A stretch of DNA of 64,000 bases from Microvelia longipes (lineage: Eukaryota > Arthropoda > Insecta > Hemiptera > Veliidae): the NCBI GenBank assembly GCA_018340805.1, contig JACMZG010001913.1, positions 9,465,354-9,529,353 on the forward strand. The letters are read 5' to 3'. A model generated the notes under the pieces. The model did not search any database, was not told the origin of the DNA, and saw nothing but the letters and a program-made list of their open reading frames with translations. Both the position numbers and the translations under genes were made by a program. Of this stretch, positions 11,181 through 22,494 are shown in pieces. The number at the start of each line of letters is the position of its first letter. Within the stretch, counting starts at the first letter, position 1.

Positions 11181-11700
11181 TAGAAATTTAAAGTAATGCT
11201 AAATTTGCAACTCTTGCATCATATATCACATCCATAAAATTCTTAACTTAATTTGCAACTAATGCAATTCTTTATTCTATTGAGTCCATAAAATTCTTAA
11301 CTTAATTTGTAACTCTAGGAAATCTATATTTTATCGAATCCATAAAATGCTTAACTTAATTTGCAACTCTTGCAAACCTATATTTTATTAGATCCATAAA
11401 ATTCTTAACTAATTTGTAACTCTAGCAAATCTATATTTTATCGAATCCATAAAATCCTTAACTTAATTTGCAACTCTTGCAAATCTATATTTTATTTAAT
11501 CCATAAAATTCTTAACTTAATTTGCAACTCTTGCTAATCTATATTTTATCGAGTCCATAAAATTCTTAACCTAATTTGTAACTCTTGCAAACCTATATTT
11601 TATTAGATCCATACAATTCTTAACTTAATTTGTAACTCTAGCAAATCTATATTTTGTCGAATCCATGAAATTATCCACTTGCAACTCTCGTACATCTTTT
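11181..11700. repeat. 54-bp tandem array derived from the adjacent palindrome arm
   Basis: About eight to nine diverged copies of a unit with TCCATAAAATTCTTAACTTA and AACTCTTGCAAATCTATATT. Period 54 bp from copies near 11341 and 11395. The unit clearly resembles 10645-10705 in the palindrome arm. Confidence 0.9.
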
Positions 11701-12460
11701 CTCTATTGAATCCATAACCTCGCCTAATCTTCTTAAAATTGTAAAAGTTCTAAGGCCTGAAGAGAAAATAGGATTATATTTAACTTAGAAAAACGATGAA
11801 GAGAAAACTGCGTTGCCCTTGATTGTTTTACTTCTCAGCCGGCTTTTCATTGCCTCTCTAAGACAATTTTCTTGAAAGCCTCGACTGTATTTATTCCGTT
11901 TCCTTATAAAGTCCCATCCTTCTTGTATTCATTTAGTTTGTGTGAAGTTTGTTCCTGAGTTATTTTGCTGGATTTATCATCTGTTTTTTCATTAGTTTGT
12001 TTTAATTATTTTTATTTATATCGCCGTAAATGTTGGTATCTTCTTTTAAAGCACACTATATATTTATGTACCTGCATAATATGTATGTTTGTATCTGGGG
12101 GCACGACGGTGCCCCTGCTAAGTCGAGCGGTCACTTGTCACTTGTGCGGTCACTTCCTTTATAAGAAGCATCTCGACACTATTTTCACACCCTCGTATCT
12201 TTTGATTAGGAATATTAAAATCATAATTTTAATATAAACTAATACATCTTGTTGAGCTGACCCATTCTACCGAATTTCATGCCTTTAACCAACACAGGTG
12301 ATGAGATATGGAGGCTCAATGTTAGGCAGTTTTGACACTCACTCATCAAAATTCTAAGGCACTTCCTGAAAACGTAGACACTTGAAATTTGGTATATAGA
12401 TAAATCTTAATGTAAAAATCAATAAAAAATATCAAATAAAGGTCTATTTTTTTACCTATA
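11701..12460. other. AT-rich DNA; dispersed repeat shared with 55.7-55.93 kb
   Basis: Bases 12165-12370 share GGAGGCTCAATGTTAGGCAG, ACACTCACTCAT and AAAATTCTAAGGCA with 55740-55925 (GGAGGCTCAAAGTTAGGCAG), in the same orientation. The 90-codon ORF at 11965-12237 has no recognisable domain and no conserved frame in the other copy. Confidence 0.5.
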
Positions 12461-12461
12461 A

Positions 12462-12515
12462 TAGATAGGCAAACCGGCTATCAACCAAATAAAGGTCATC
12501 CTCAGTACCTACAAA
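12462..12515 (-). ncRNA. Degenerate hammerhead-like core
   Basis: Minus strand reads GTAGGTACTGAGGATGACC, a loop, GGTTGATAGCCGG. Layout matches the better copies, but CTGATGA is CTGAGGA and GAAA is GATA, so it is probably inactive. Confidence 0.3.
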
Positions 12516-13016
12516 AAAAAGAAACACGCAAAATAAGGAAAAAATTGTATCCCCACCCTCCCATTACAAACAGAGTAGAGATCAGATCAAAGACTTTCAG
12601 ACTACACGCTATTTAAAAAGTCCCTAGCGAATTTATTTTAGGGTTTTTGATAATTTTTTAAACTAGTTATTTCAACTTTATAGTTAATATACTTATGAAT
12701 CAATTTGTTGGTAAGACTCGCTGAATTTTTTTTATTTTTGCTGTTGACTCGCGTACATGTTCGCCCGCCCTAATGCGGATATTCCTCTCAGTTTGGCCAA
12801 TATAATGACTTTCTATATCATTCGACTACGTCATTAACAAAGCTGTGTGTAAAATTTGAAAGATTCGACAATTTTTTTTGTGGGTCCCATGGCTTTTTAT
12901 TAGTGTGTGAGATCTACGGATCTTTGACACGTAAATCATGACATGATCTTTCTAAAAAATGTTTAAATTTTAAATAAAACAGAATAAAGTCCCCCCAAAA
13001 AATTGTATTTCTTTAT

Positions 13017-13062
13017 AGCAAAGAGCTTTCAACCTAACAAAAGGTCATCATCAGTGCTAGCC
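13017..13062 (-). ncRNA. Hammerhead-like motif, left copy of an inverted pair
   Basis: Minus strand reads GCTAGCA, CTGATGA, a stem-loop GACC/GGTT, GAAA, then GCTCTTTGCTA, which can form a short stem III (AGC/GCT) ending in a UA cleavage-type site. Stem I pairing is weak. An extra T follows CTGATGA, as in the other copies here. Confidence 0.4.
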
Positions 13063-13090
13063 TAACTATCAAGTTTGGCTATACTAGTGA

Positions 13091-13150
13091 GGTAGTTTGT
13101 TAGGCTAGCACTGATAATGGTCTCTTGTTAGGTAGAAAGCGCTTTGCTAT
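13091..13150 (+). ncRNA. Degenerate hammerhead-like motif, right copy of inverted pair
   Basis: GGCTAGCACTGATAATGG, then GGTAGAAAGCGCTTTGCTAT. It mirrors 13017-13062 on the other strand. CTGATAA replaces CTGATGA, so the core is damaged. Confidence 0.35.
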
Positions 13151-13199
13151 AAGAAAGATATTTTTGTGGAGAGACTACTTCCTCTTTTATTAAGATGAA

Positions 13200-13919
13200 C
13201 TCCATTAACGCTCACCTTAGTTCTTTTTTTTGTTTAAAATGTTGTACTAAAAAGAATGAAATAATTTTATTATAGAGTAAGAGACTAAGAACAGTTTTAT
13301 GGCCGGATCGAGATATTGCGTGCGGTTCTTCCCTTGTACATTTTCTTTCTGTAGTATTTTTCTTGTTAAAATCAACGTCAAAAATCATTAAAGTATGAGC
13401 TGTCACTGGTTTCAACATGACAAACATATTAAAACCCTATCTCAAATATCGCTTTACTCGTAACATGACAATAAAAAAATTGAAAAACTCAGTATAAAGC
13501 AGAAAACCGTAACATAACATTTGACAATGTTCTCTTCTACGGTGAATATTACCCTGAGAGAGGACACTCTACTATATTCGTGGGCTTCTAACAACTAATT
13601 ACCCACACTGTAATTAGTAGTAATATATCGTTTAACAGACTAAAAAACAGCTGATGTCATCAAGAAGATTTCGTATTGTCGCAAGAAAGTAGAAAATTAG
13701 AATTGTGTTGCCTGCGACAACATTTTGTTGCCTGTGACAACATTGTGTTGCTCGTGACAACATTGGTATTAGAGAGCCTGGGTATGAAATTCATGTTTTT
13801 CACTCCCAATGTCTTACACGCTTATGCCAAAATACTTAAATGTAAGTATGTGTTTTTTGGGTTTATTACTGAACAAACCAAAACAAAGAAAAGCAAGAGG
13901 TCTCCGGCCTCTTGTTAAT
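13200..13919. other. Intergenic DNA, no gene recognised
   Basis: ORFs at 13212-13427 (minus) and 13676-13918 (plus) show no family signature; the latter runs through a short CGACAACATTGTGTTGCC-like direct repeat (~13708-13765). Confidence 0.4.
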
Positions 13920-14125
13920 GGGTCGAGATCTACTATCTAGTAGATCTACGATCTACTATATACTATTCCACTGTACTCTACGATCTATTATACTCTATTT
14001 CACTGCAATCTACTATCTATTATACTCCATTCTACTGTGCTCTACGATCTATAATACTCCATTCCACTGTACTCTACGATCTATTATGCCCTATTCCACT
14101 TTACTTTACGATCTATTATCTTCAA
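13920..14125. repeat. 32-bp tandem array, about six copies
   Basis: Unit with TCTACGATCTATTATACTC and CATTCCACTGTAC; starts at 13977, 14009 and 14041. The plus-strand ORF across it reflects the repeat. Confidence 0.9.
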
Positions 14126-15399
14126 TTTCGTTTTCGAAGTAAATTTAACAAGTAATAGCTCATGGTTTTTGTGTAATTTTTTTCCAGGTAAGTTGATACT
14201 ATTAGTAACAATCGTGCAGCTGGATTAAGGTAAAACTGACTTTTTTATTAAACTGAACAGTTCATTATTAATTAAATTTTTACGTATAGAGGAGTTATAT
14301 AACTTTTCTATTCCGCTATAATTTGAAGTAAGTCACAAATAAATAAGATAATCAAGTCTTGGGGGCTCCAAATCAAATCCTACAGATTTTATTGAAATAG
14401 AAATAAATTTTAAATTACAGCAATATATGTAAGTAAAATATTCTTTAAAGGTTGACGTTTGATCAATTTACGGGTCTCAATGAGTTGATTTATCCCATTC
14501 CTAATTTTATTTCTGACTTCAATTAACTTGAAATTGAGAATAAGCCCCCTATTCAGTTTCCGTTAAAAAGCGTTTTTGTTCCACCGTTTTCAGTAATGGA
14601 TATCCATCATAAAAAATGATCTTTGGGAGTCTTCTAAGAGACATGGCATTTTGCAAAAAAATTGCTTTTCTTTTGGTTGACAGACTACAGACCCTGCGCT
14701 GTAAAACCTAAATACAAAACGTATTTTTTTGTAGTTAGGGACCTCTGAAACAGATTTGTGTCGTAGTCCGAGGTTCTACACCAGACATGAAGCCTATCTC
14801 ATAAGCGTTTTTTTCCAAATTATTATATAAAGGAAATTCGCTTAAAGTAGAGATTCATTTTCTTACCGCGAGTAGGTAAAAAATATTTCTGCATAAATTG
14901 CTTTTTTAGGCAGAACGAAGTTTGCCTATTTTAACGACTTTCAAGTCCTATATGTGTGAGCCTAATATATTACCCTATGTGTAATTAGTTTTCTGGTTAA
15001 TGGCTCGTTAACTAGTTAGAGAAAAATTAAACCTAAACAAACTTTGCGTTGGAATATATTACGAAACAAACTTGCTAGAATAGTTTTTAATTTAATTGTA
15101 GAGTAAAACTTTAAATTTATTTAATTAAATTTTATACTAAAAGCAATAACTTTACTAAGTATGGTTTCTTTTATGTAAATATATAAATTTTGGCACGAAC
15201 GGTAAGCAAAACTAGCGAATTACTTTTAGAATGCTTTCATATTCATTAACAATGTTTAATATATTCAGTAGAAATTTAACTTCTAAGATAGGCTGGTATA
15301 AGTGCTCATTTGCAAATTCACTAAAATCATTATCCATTCCCTGAAAATTATTACTTTTCCCCTTAAACATCCACAGCAACCGAAATCTTCCCATTGAAA
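14126..15399. other. AT-rich DNA, no gene recognised
   Basis: No domain-bearing ORF. A TATATAAAGGAAATTCGCTTAAAG phrase near 14823 resembles 5855-5870, another small dispersed fragment. Confidence 0.4.
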
Positions 15400-15850
15400 A
15401 TCTTAATGCTTAATCTCTTCTTGACAAGTCGCTAAAAATTACATTTTCTTTGAAAAATGGCTAAATTTAAAAAATTCTATTAATGCTTAAACTCCCCTTG
15501 AAAATTCGCTATAACCTAAATCTTCCCATTCGAAAATATAAATGCTTAGTCTTCCCTTGAAAATTCGCTAAAAAAGTTTTACTTTGAAAAAAAAATCTAT
15601 AAGTGCATAATTTCTGCTTGATAATTCGCTAAAACTGAAATCTTCTCTTTGACAAATTTAAATGTCTAATCTCCCCTTAAAATTCCTTAAAACTGAAATC
15701 TTCCCTTTGAAAATTCGCTAAAACTGAAATCTTCTCTTTACAAATTTGCCAAAACAGAAATCTTCCCTTTGAAAATTCGCTAAAGCCGAAGTCTTCCCTT
15801 TGAAAATTCGCTAAAACCGAAATCTTTTCTTTGAATATTCGCTAATATTT
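15400..15850. repeat. ~32-bp degenerate tandem array
   Basis: Unit close to GAAAATTCGCTAAAACTG plus AAATCTTCCCTTT, about 12 copies with indels. The reverse complement contains TTAGCGAATTTTC, which recurs in dispersed fragments at 4540 and 24910. Confidence 0.85.
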
Positions 15851-15961
15851 AAATAACAGCAGCGCTTTTTACACTTATGCTGGCTTCAAAGGAACAGAGG
15901 TTGGATATTGCAACCATATGTTTGAAAAGGAACTATTCCGATATAAAGGGGTACGTTGGAA

Positions 15962-16110
15962 TTATTTCTCTACACATCGGATTCGCTACGCTCATTATAA
16001 CTCGCTTCGCTCACCCTCATAGACAGTAAAAGCATACGTTTTATTCTAAGCAGTCACCCATCCAGACACTGACCTCGCTCGAAGCTACTTAAAATTAGTC
16101 TTTCAACAAA
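15962..16110 (-). mobile_element. 5S-like composite element, 3' part
   Basis: Minus strand shows the 5S-like stretch (GGTCAGTGTCTGGATGGGTG at 16054-16073) followed by AAAACGTATGC, GAGCGAAGCGAG and GAGCGTAGCGAATCCGATGTG. This is the same order as the 7.5-7.7 kb copy. Confidence 0.7.
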
Positions 16111-16144
16111 AACGGTAGATTTACTAGTATTTTATAAGAATTAA

Positions 16145-16195
16145 TAGCAAAGTTAGCTCTTAAACATTAATGGTCATCATCAGTGCCTACATAGT
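16145..16195 (-). ncRNA. Degenerate hammerhead-like core
   Basis: Minus strand GTAGGCACTGATGATGACC is intact on the 5' side, but the expected GAAA reads TAAG. Stem II is only partly complementary. Likely an inactive relic of the same family. Confidence 0.3.
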
Positions 16196-17009
16196 TTTTA
16201 TCGTAATTTGTGGCACATAAAAAAATACTATACATAACATACCGGTAAGCGAGTGTATTTATAGTTTAACAGTTGAAACTATAAATTTTAGAAGCATAAA
16301 GACTGGATACAATTCCTTGAGGCAATATTTCAGATTTATTGTCCTATTTATCTATAATCACGATCAAAGATAATAGACTCTGTGTTTACAACGTGATATG
16401 GAATGGTTCCATACTCCATAGCCGCAGCGACACGCATATGTTTATGAATGATAGCAGAACGCAATATTAAGTGCTTCCTCTTTTAGAGTGTTGATATCCC
16501 TCTTATGTGCCTAATAATACTAATAGTTCTAATATGCATCCCTTCAAGCAGCCGAAACGATAAACAACACGTTGGGTTATCTCCCTAATCTGACATACAT
16601 TTTTTGTCTAATCTGACAAAGGAAGTTTGTCAAATTTCTTTTTGCTTAATACAACCTTATCCGCTCCATTGATCGAAGACGTTAAAGCGTCAGTATTTAT
16701 ATTGACTATTGGCACAACTGAGTTCTAAGGGTTTGCAACCCATTAGAACTCAGTTGTGAAATCGTAACCTAGTTACGATTTCAGATTATATAGGATTATT
16801 ATTAGAATAAATTATTGCCAAGTTAATTATAGACTTGGAGCGTAAGGTTTGCCCCTAACACCTGAGGTGGTTCCCTAGGCTTTATGAACCCTATTGAGCC
16901 GAGAGGCTTTGAACGGGCAGTGTTATTATATTCTTATTATAATAATTTCTTTTTGAATAATTATTAAGAGTTTTTGGCAGGCTTTTTTTAAGTTTTTGAT
17001 TTATCCAAG
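16196..17009. other. Intergenic DNA with two small hairpins
   Basis: A hairpin CACAACTGAGTTCTAA / TTAGAACTCAGTTGTG spans ~16712-16757, and AATCGTAAC / GTTACGATT follows at ~16760-16780. Otherwise nothing recognised. Confidence 0.6.
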
Positions 17010-17352
<343 letters not shown>

Positions 17353-17910
17353 GATAGACAACATAGAAGAGAGGCTCCTACCTCTTGTTTAACCCTGGTT
17401 AGTCTACTAACCTAGAGAAACAGGACGAAAATGGCTCGCGGAACGGAAAGACTTCGAAGTGGTCTTCTTTTATTCGTAGACATTCTAAAACGAGAGGGAT
17501 TGGTTTCAACTCTATCGGTCAATCCTAAGGGTTGCAATTGGCATATACTCGTACCTTAATTATGACGTCATCACCTATGAGTAAATAGAATGTTTACTCA
17601 CACTGTATAGTTTCAATAACTATACAGTGTGATTAGGATATTTTATCAACTCTTCGTATGTATGTTTACTTCTATGGCGATGATAATGCGCTGAACAATT
17701 GGCAAAATGCAATGTAACAACAAAGAATTATAAAACAACAAATAATACGAATAAACAACAATGTTGTTGATTCGTTGATGTTGTTGTTGAATGTTGGTAA
17801 GGGAATTTCCAGGCCGCGTAAAGACCATGAGCTGAAGGCCTGTATTTTATATTCTGCCAAGAGAGTCGGAAGTAAAAAGTTTTGAGGTAACCCATAGCTA
17901 ATTTTTCAAT
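17353..17910 (+). repeat. Dispersed repeat family 2, copy 2 (diverged)
   Basis: CTCCTACCTCTTGTTTAACC, ACAGGACGAAAATGGCT and GGTTTCAACTCTATCGGTCAA match the copies at 4723-5000 and 56440-56730. A perfect hairpin CACACTGTATAGTT / AACTATACAGTGTG lies at 17600-17632. Confidence 0.65.
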
Positions 17911-19040
17911 TTTAATTTTTAGAAGACTTCTTATCTATTTTACTATTATTATCCATCTATTTTTATTTTTTATTTTTTTAATTTTATTTATTTATTATTA
18001 TTTTTATTATTATTTATCTATTTACCACTATATTTTTACTAGCTTAATTACTCCCGCCTGAGTGCAATCACTGGATTGTTTCTCTACCAAGTCTCTCAAG
18101 CCACTTAAACCATTTAACTCTAATACTTGTAACAATCATAATTGTTGTTGTATTAATCAATAAAATATGTTAAAAAAAAAAAGTTTTTAGAAGGGAAAAG
18201 TTTTTACTTTTCACCCGATTATTTACCTTTATTTTTATAACATGTGCTGTACATTCTCCGATTTCAATTACATATTGGTGATCATCCTATATCGTCCAGT
18301 TCTTCGATTTATGGCTTTTGTTATATATTTGTATCCTTATAAATATGTTTAGAGTTCAGATAAATTATATTGAAATACACCAGAAATTAAATAAAAATAT
18401 AGAAAACTTCATAAATAACTTAAAACTGACGTGTGTTCTGCACTTCCCGGACCTTTACTCAATTTTATATATTATATAAAAGTATTTTACACCCACAAAA
18501 AATATGTATGAAAAATATCGTTTTCTCTAAGTTGATGAAATAAATTTCTTGAAGCTACAAGTGGTAGGTTTGGTGATAACCGTAGCCTTGAAGGTTCTGC
18601 CTTGAACACTGTGCTTCCCCCTATAAGTCGAAAATTACAGATAAGGTTTCTTTACTTCGAAAATTCTCTATTTCTCGCTTACTAAAGTTATTTTCTTCTT
18701 TTTTTACTACCGTCATATTATACTTTTTTGTAGGGTAAATTAAGGGTAAGGAAAATGTTAGTAAATACCCTTGGGAAATCTGAACAAGGAAGAATTCTGT
18801 TTCTTTTTCGTATTTTTTTAGTAGATTCTTTCTCATTTTGTTTATCATTAAATGGGTGTTGATAATAACATTTTAACTTGTATTTTAATTTTTAAATTAG
18901 TTTGGGTTAATATTAAGACAGCAATGGTGTTAAGTTTGTTTTTTTTTTATAAATTTGTTACAAGAAAAGTAATTTTAAGCTCGTTGGGCTAGCCGCGAAC
19001 TCTACGCTAGAATTATTTACTTTAACATTAGTACATTTTA
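17911..19040. other. AT-rich DNA, nothing recognised
   Basis: T-rich low-complexity at 17935-18030. No recognisable gene; the 75-codon minus ORF at 18621-18848 has no domain. Confidence 0.45.
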
Positions 19041-19830
19041 CTAAAGGGGGCACAACCTATCTTTGCATACGTAGAGATATGTTGCTAGAGAGGGCATAAT
19101 CTGTGCCAATACATTAAGAAGCTTGAAACATCTTTGCATACGTAGAGATATGTTGCTAGAGAGGGCATAATCTGTGCCAATACATCAAGAAGCTTGAAAC
19201 ATCTTTGCATACGTAGAGATGTGTTGCTAGAAGGGCATAATCTTGCCAATACATTAAGAAGCTTGAAACATCTTTGCATACGTAGAGATATGTTGCTAGA
19301 AGAGGCATAATCTGTGCTACATTAAGAAGCTTGAAAATCTTTGCATACGTAGAGATCTATCTTGCCAATACATTAAGAAGCTTGAAAATTCTTTGCATAC
19401 GTTGAGGTTGCTAGAGAGGGCATAATCTGTGCCAATACATTAAGAAGCTTGAAACATCTTTGCATACGTAGAGATATGTTGCTAGAGAGGGCATAATCTG
19501 TGCCAATACATTAAGAAGCTTGAAAATTCTTTGCATACGTTGAGATATTTGCTAGAGAGGGCAATAATCTGTGCCAATACATTAAGAAGCTTGAAACATC
19601 TTTGCATACGAGAGATATGTTGCTAGAGAGGGCATAATCTGTGCCAAACATTAAGAAGCTTGAAACATCTTTGCACCCGTAGAAATATTTTACTATAGAG
19701 GGCTTACTCTATGGCAATACATTATGAAGCTTGAAAAAATATTTGCATACGTAGAGATAATATTACTAGAGAGGACATAATCTGTGCCAATACATTAAGA
19801 AGCTTGAAACTTCTTTACATACGTAAATAA
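19041..19830. repeat. 71-bp satellite array, about 11 copies
   Basis: Unit contains CTTTGCATACGTAGAGATAT, TGCTAGAGAGGGCATAATCT and CATTAAGAAGCTTGAAACAT. Period 71 bp (19061 and 19132). Several copies have large internal deletions. The unit matches the left end of the CATAG-terminal transposon at 58129 and 63638. The minus ORF inside is repeat-derived. Confidence 0.95.
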
Positions 19831-20922
19831 CGTTCATAAACTTGATTTATTAGCAAAATTTATTTTTACAACTTCGATGCAAAGTGATTTATCACTTTGA
19901 TTATATATCTCAGTTTTTCTTTTGCTCTATAGCTTTTATTAGTACTTAAAAAACTTATATTTTGAAGATAAACCTAATTTTATTTTTTTTATTTTATATT
20001 TATTTAAAAATTAACTGTGTGCTTTTGAATAGATTTTTCTTTCCGTTATCAAAGAAAATCATGAAACTCGGAGGCGGTTCATGCGATATCCCACGTGGCG
20101 ATATTGCTGCACGTATGCTTTAGTGAATTGTTTGCTGAAGCGTGTGGCGTGATAACCGAAATCTATATTCAAGATGTAATTTTATTTCGTAAAGTTGTCC
20201 TCGTGAGTTCATTTTCGTTTTAGAATAACCTAAAACACCGATAAGGAAGAAATTTAAAACTATAACATTTTCTAAACATCAAACTTAAACTTAAATAATC
20301 TAACTTGAACATCGAAAAAGCTTTATTTTAACCTTACTACAGTTGGACATAGTTATATAGAGCTTTGTGCGTAATGCCTAATTTGCCTAAAGGCCCCCCT
20401 TAAAGGTAGTCTTAGTCATCTACTTATTTAACCTCCATAATCTAGAATTGTGCTATTTTAAATAAATAAAATAATAACTTAAGAGCTTTTGGACTGTTAC
20501 TAATTAAATATAATTAATAAAGACTTCTAATTTTTTTAATATTATTATTTTAATTAATTTATTAAGACTAATAAATAGTAAAATGTTAACATAAAATAAT
20601 AAATACTTTTCAATTGAATTAGCAACTTTTAAACCTTTTGTAAGGTAACCCTGATTTGTGTTTTTATAACTTATTATAAAAAAATGTAATTTTTTGTAAA
20701 GATCCACAATAAATGGTTTATGTAATTACTTATTTACGATCTAGAATTTAGAATATAAGTTATTTTATAAATTCGAAACAACATATTCCTAGTTTTGATT
20801 TTATTGCATCAGTTAAACGTGGGCCGGTACTTTTTTACGAAAATAAAACCAGCTAATCACGCCTTAGTTTGGCTCTTTTCTCTAAGTTATAAAACGTTTG
20901 TGGGATCATTATGTTTACCTTT
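19831..20922. other. AT-rich DNA, no gene recognised
   Basis: Bases 20840-20922 (TCTAAGTTATAAAACG, CATTATGTTTACCTTT) match 31265-31345, so the foldback element at 20923 sits in or next to another dispersed repeat. Confidence 0.5.
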
Positions 20923-21868
20923 GGGTCATTCCATATCAAATCAAAACAGGTAAAAACGCGTGATGTCTCCAATTTGAATATAATTTGACTGACACTTAGG
21001 TACCATAGAAGGAAGAAAAAATACAGATTTTTGGCTCATTTGGTGCAGCCATATTGCAACAGTAGGGTGGTGAATTTAAAAAAAAAATGATTTTTCAACA
21101 TTTCTTTGACAACAAATAAGTCTGGATCTAAAATTTTGCATACGATATGATTTTTATTTTGGCGGCGTTTCTAAGCTTAAACTTGGTCCTTTCAAAAAGA
21201 GTGTACATACTATTGGATAATTAGTTTTAAGTTTTTATTACGAGGAAGTATAAAATAAAAATGCTAATATTTCAAAGAGCCAATTAAAAAAAAAATGAAA
21301 AAATTCTTAAAAAGAGCTTAAAAAAGTTAAGATATATCACATAAAAATTGCAAAAAAGTGACTTTTTTACAGTTTGACATACCTTGACACAGGTTATGCG
21401 CTACTGTGTCCAATCCTATGGCGGTACCAAAATGAAACTTAGTGGACATTTTACTAACAGTTCAAGCTTTTTTAGGAATTTTTTCAAAATTTAAAAAAAT
21501 TTGCTTTTTTAAATTAGCATTTTTATTTTATATTTCCTCATAAAGAACTTATAACTAATTATCCAATAGTATGTAAAATCTATTTGAAAGGGTCAAGTTT
21601 AAGCTTTCAAACGCTACAAAAAATAAAAATCATACTCTATGCAGAATTTTAAATAAAGTGATTTTTGTAGTCAAAGAAATCTTAAAAAATCATATTTTTT
21701 AAGAAAATTAACCATCCTACTGCGGCAATATGGCTGCACCAAATGAGCCAAAAATCTGGTTTTTTTCTTCCTTCTATGGTGCCTACCTGTCAGCATAATT
21801 ATATTAAAATCGTTGTGATAGAGTCCAAAATATACTTTTTTTTGTGTTGATTTGACATGAAATGACCC
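20923..21868. mobile_element. Foldback (long inverted repeat) element, copy 1
   Basis: Ends GGGTCATTCCATATCAAATC and its inverse GATTTGACATGAAATGACCC. Arms of over 400 bp mirror each other: TTTGGTGCAGCCATATTG at ~21041 against CAATATGGCTGCACCAAA at ~21728, and TACTATTGGATAATTAG against CTAATTATCCAATAGTA. The short centre holds CCTTGACACAGGTTATGCGC. No ORF. A second, shorter copy lies at ~38704-39449 in a P450 intron. Non-autonomous DNA element, superfamily not assigned. Confidence 0.9.
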
Positions 21869-22494
21869 AGAAAAATAACTAACATTCCCTAAAAATGGTA
21901 ATTTTTATGGAATGAACCCTGTTTATTCAAGTCTTTGTTTTATTAGATCATCTAATAAAAAAAGGATTTTAAATCCGGTATTCAAACATTTGTATTTAAA
22001 CGAAATAAAAAGCAGATGTTATTATGTCATACAGTGAGATTTATTTCTTTTATACGACCCCAACTCACATAGTATTGCCATAGGTGTCAATTATAACAGA
22101 TAATTATGCTAATTAAAACAATTAGCCTGAGAGTGTGAGGTTGGTCTTGGCAATGAATGCTTGTATAATGAATCCTCTACCCTCACTGACCATAAACACA
22201 AAATAAAAAACAATGTGTAGATATTTATAATGTCGTTCAATGAATTCTTCACGCTGACTTTAATTATTCTGCTTATTGTCTTTTTCCATTTCATTTTATT
22301 TATGGCCTAATGTGATAAATTATATAAATTTTGACACATCGTACATATTTTATCTCTTTAACTCTTCAATTAATGCGTGAAGTTGTTATAAAATACTTTT
22401 AAAATGTTATGAATATCATTTACGAGTATCTGCTAAAAGCAATAGTTCTCACGACGTATCATCAACCAATAATATTTTGCGTACCACTTGTATA
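21869..22494. other. AT-rich DNA, nothing recognised
   Basis: Single-copy looking; no domain-bearing ORF. Confidence 0.4.
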
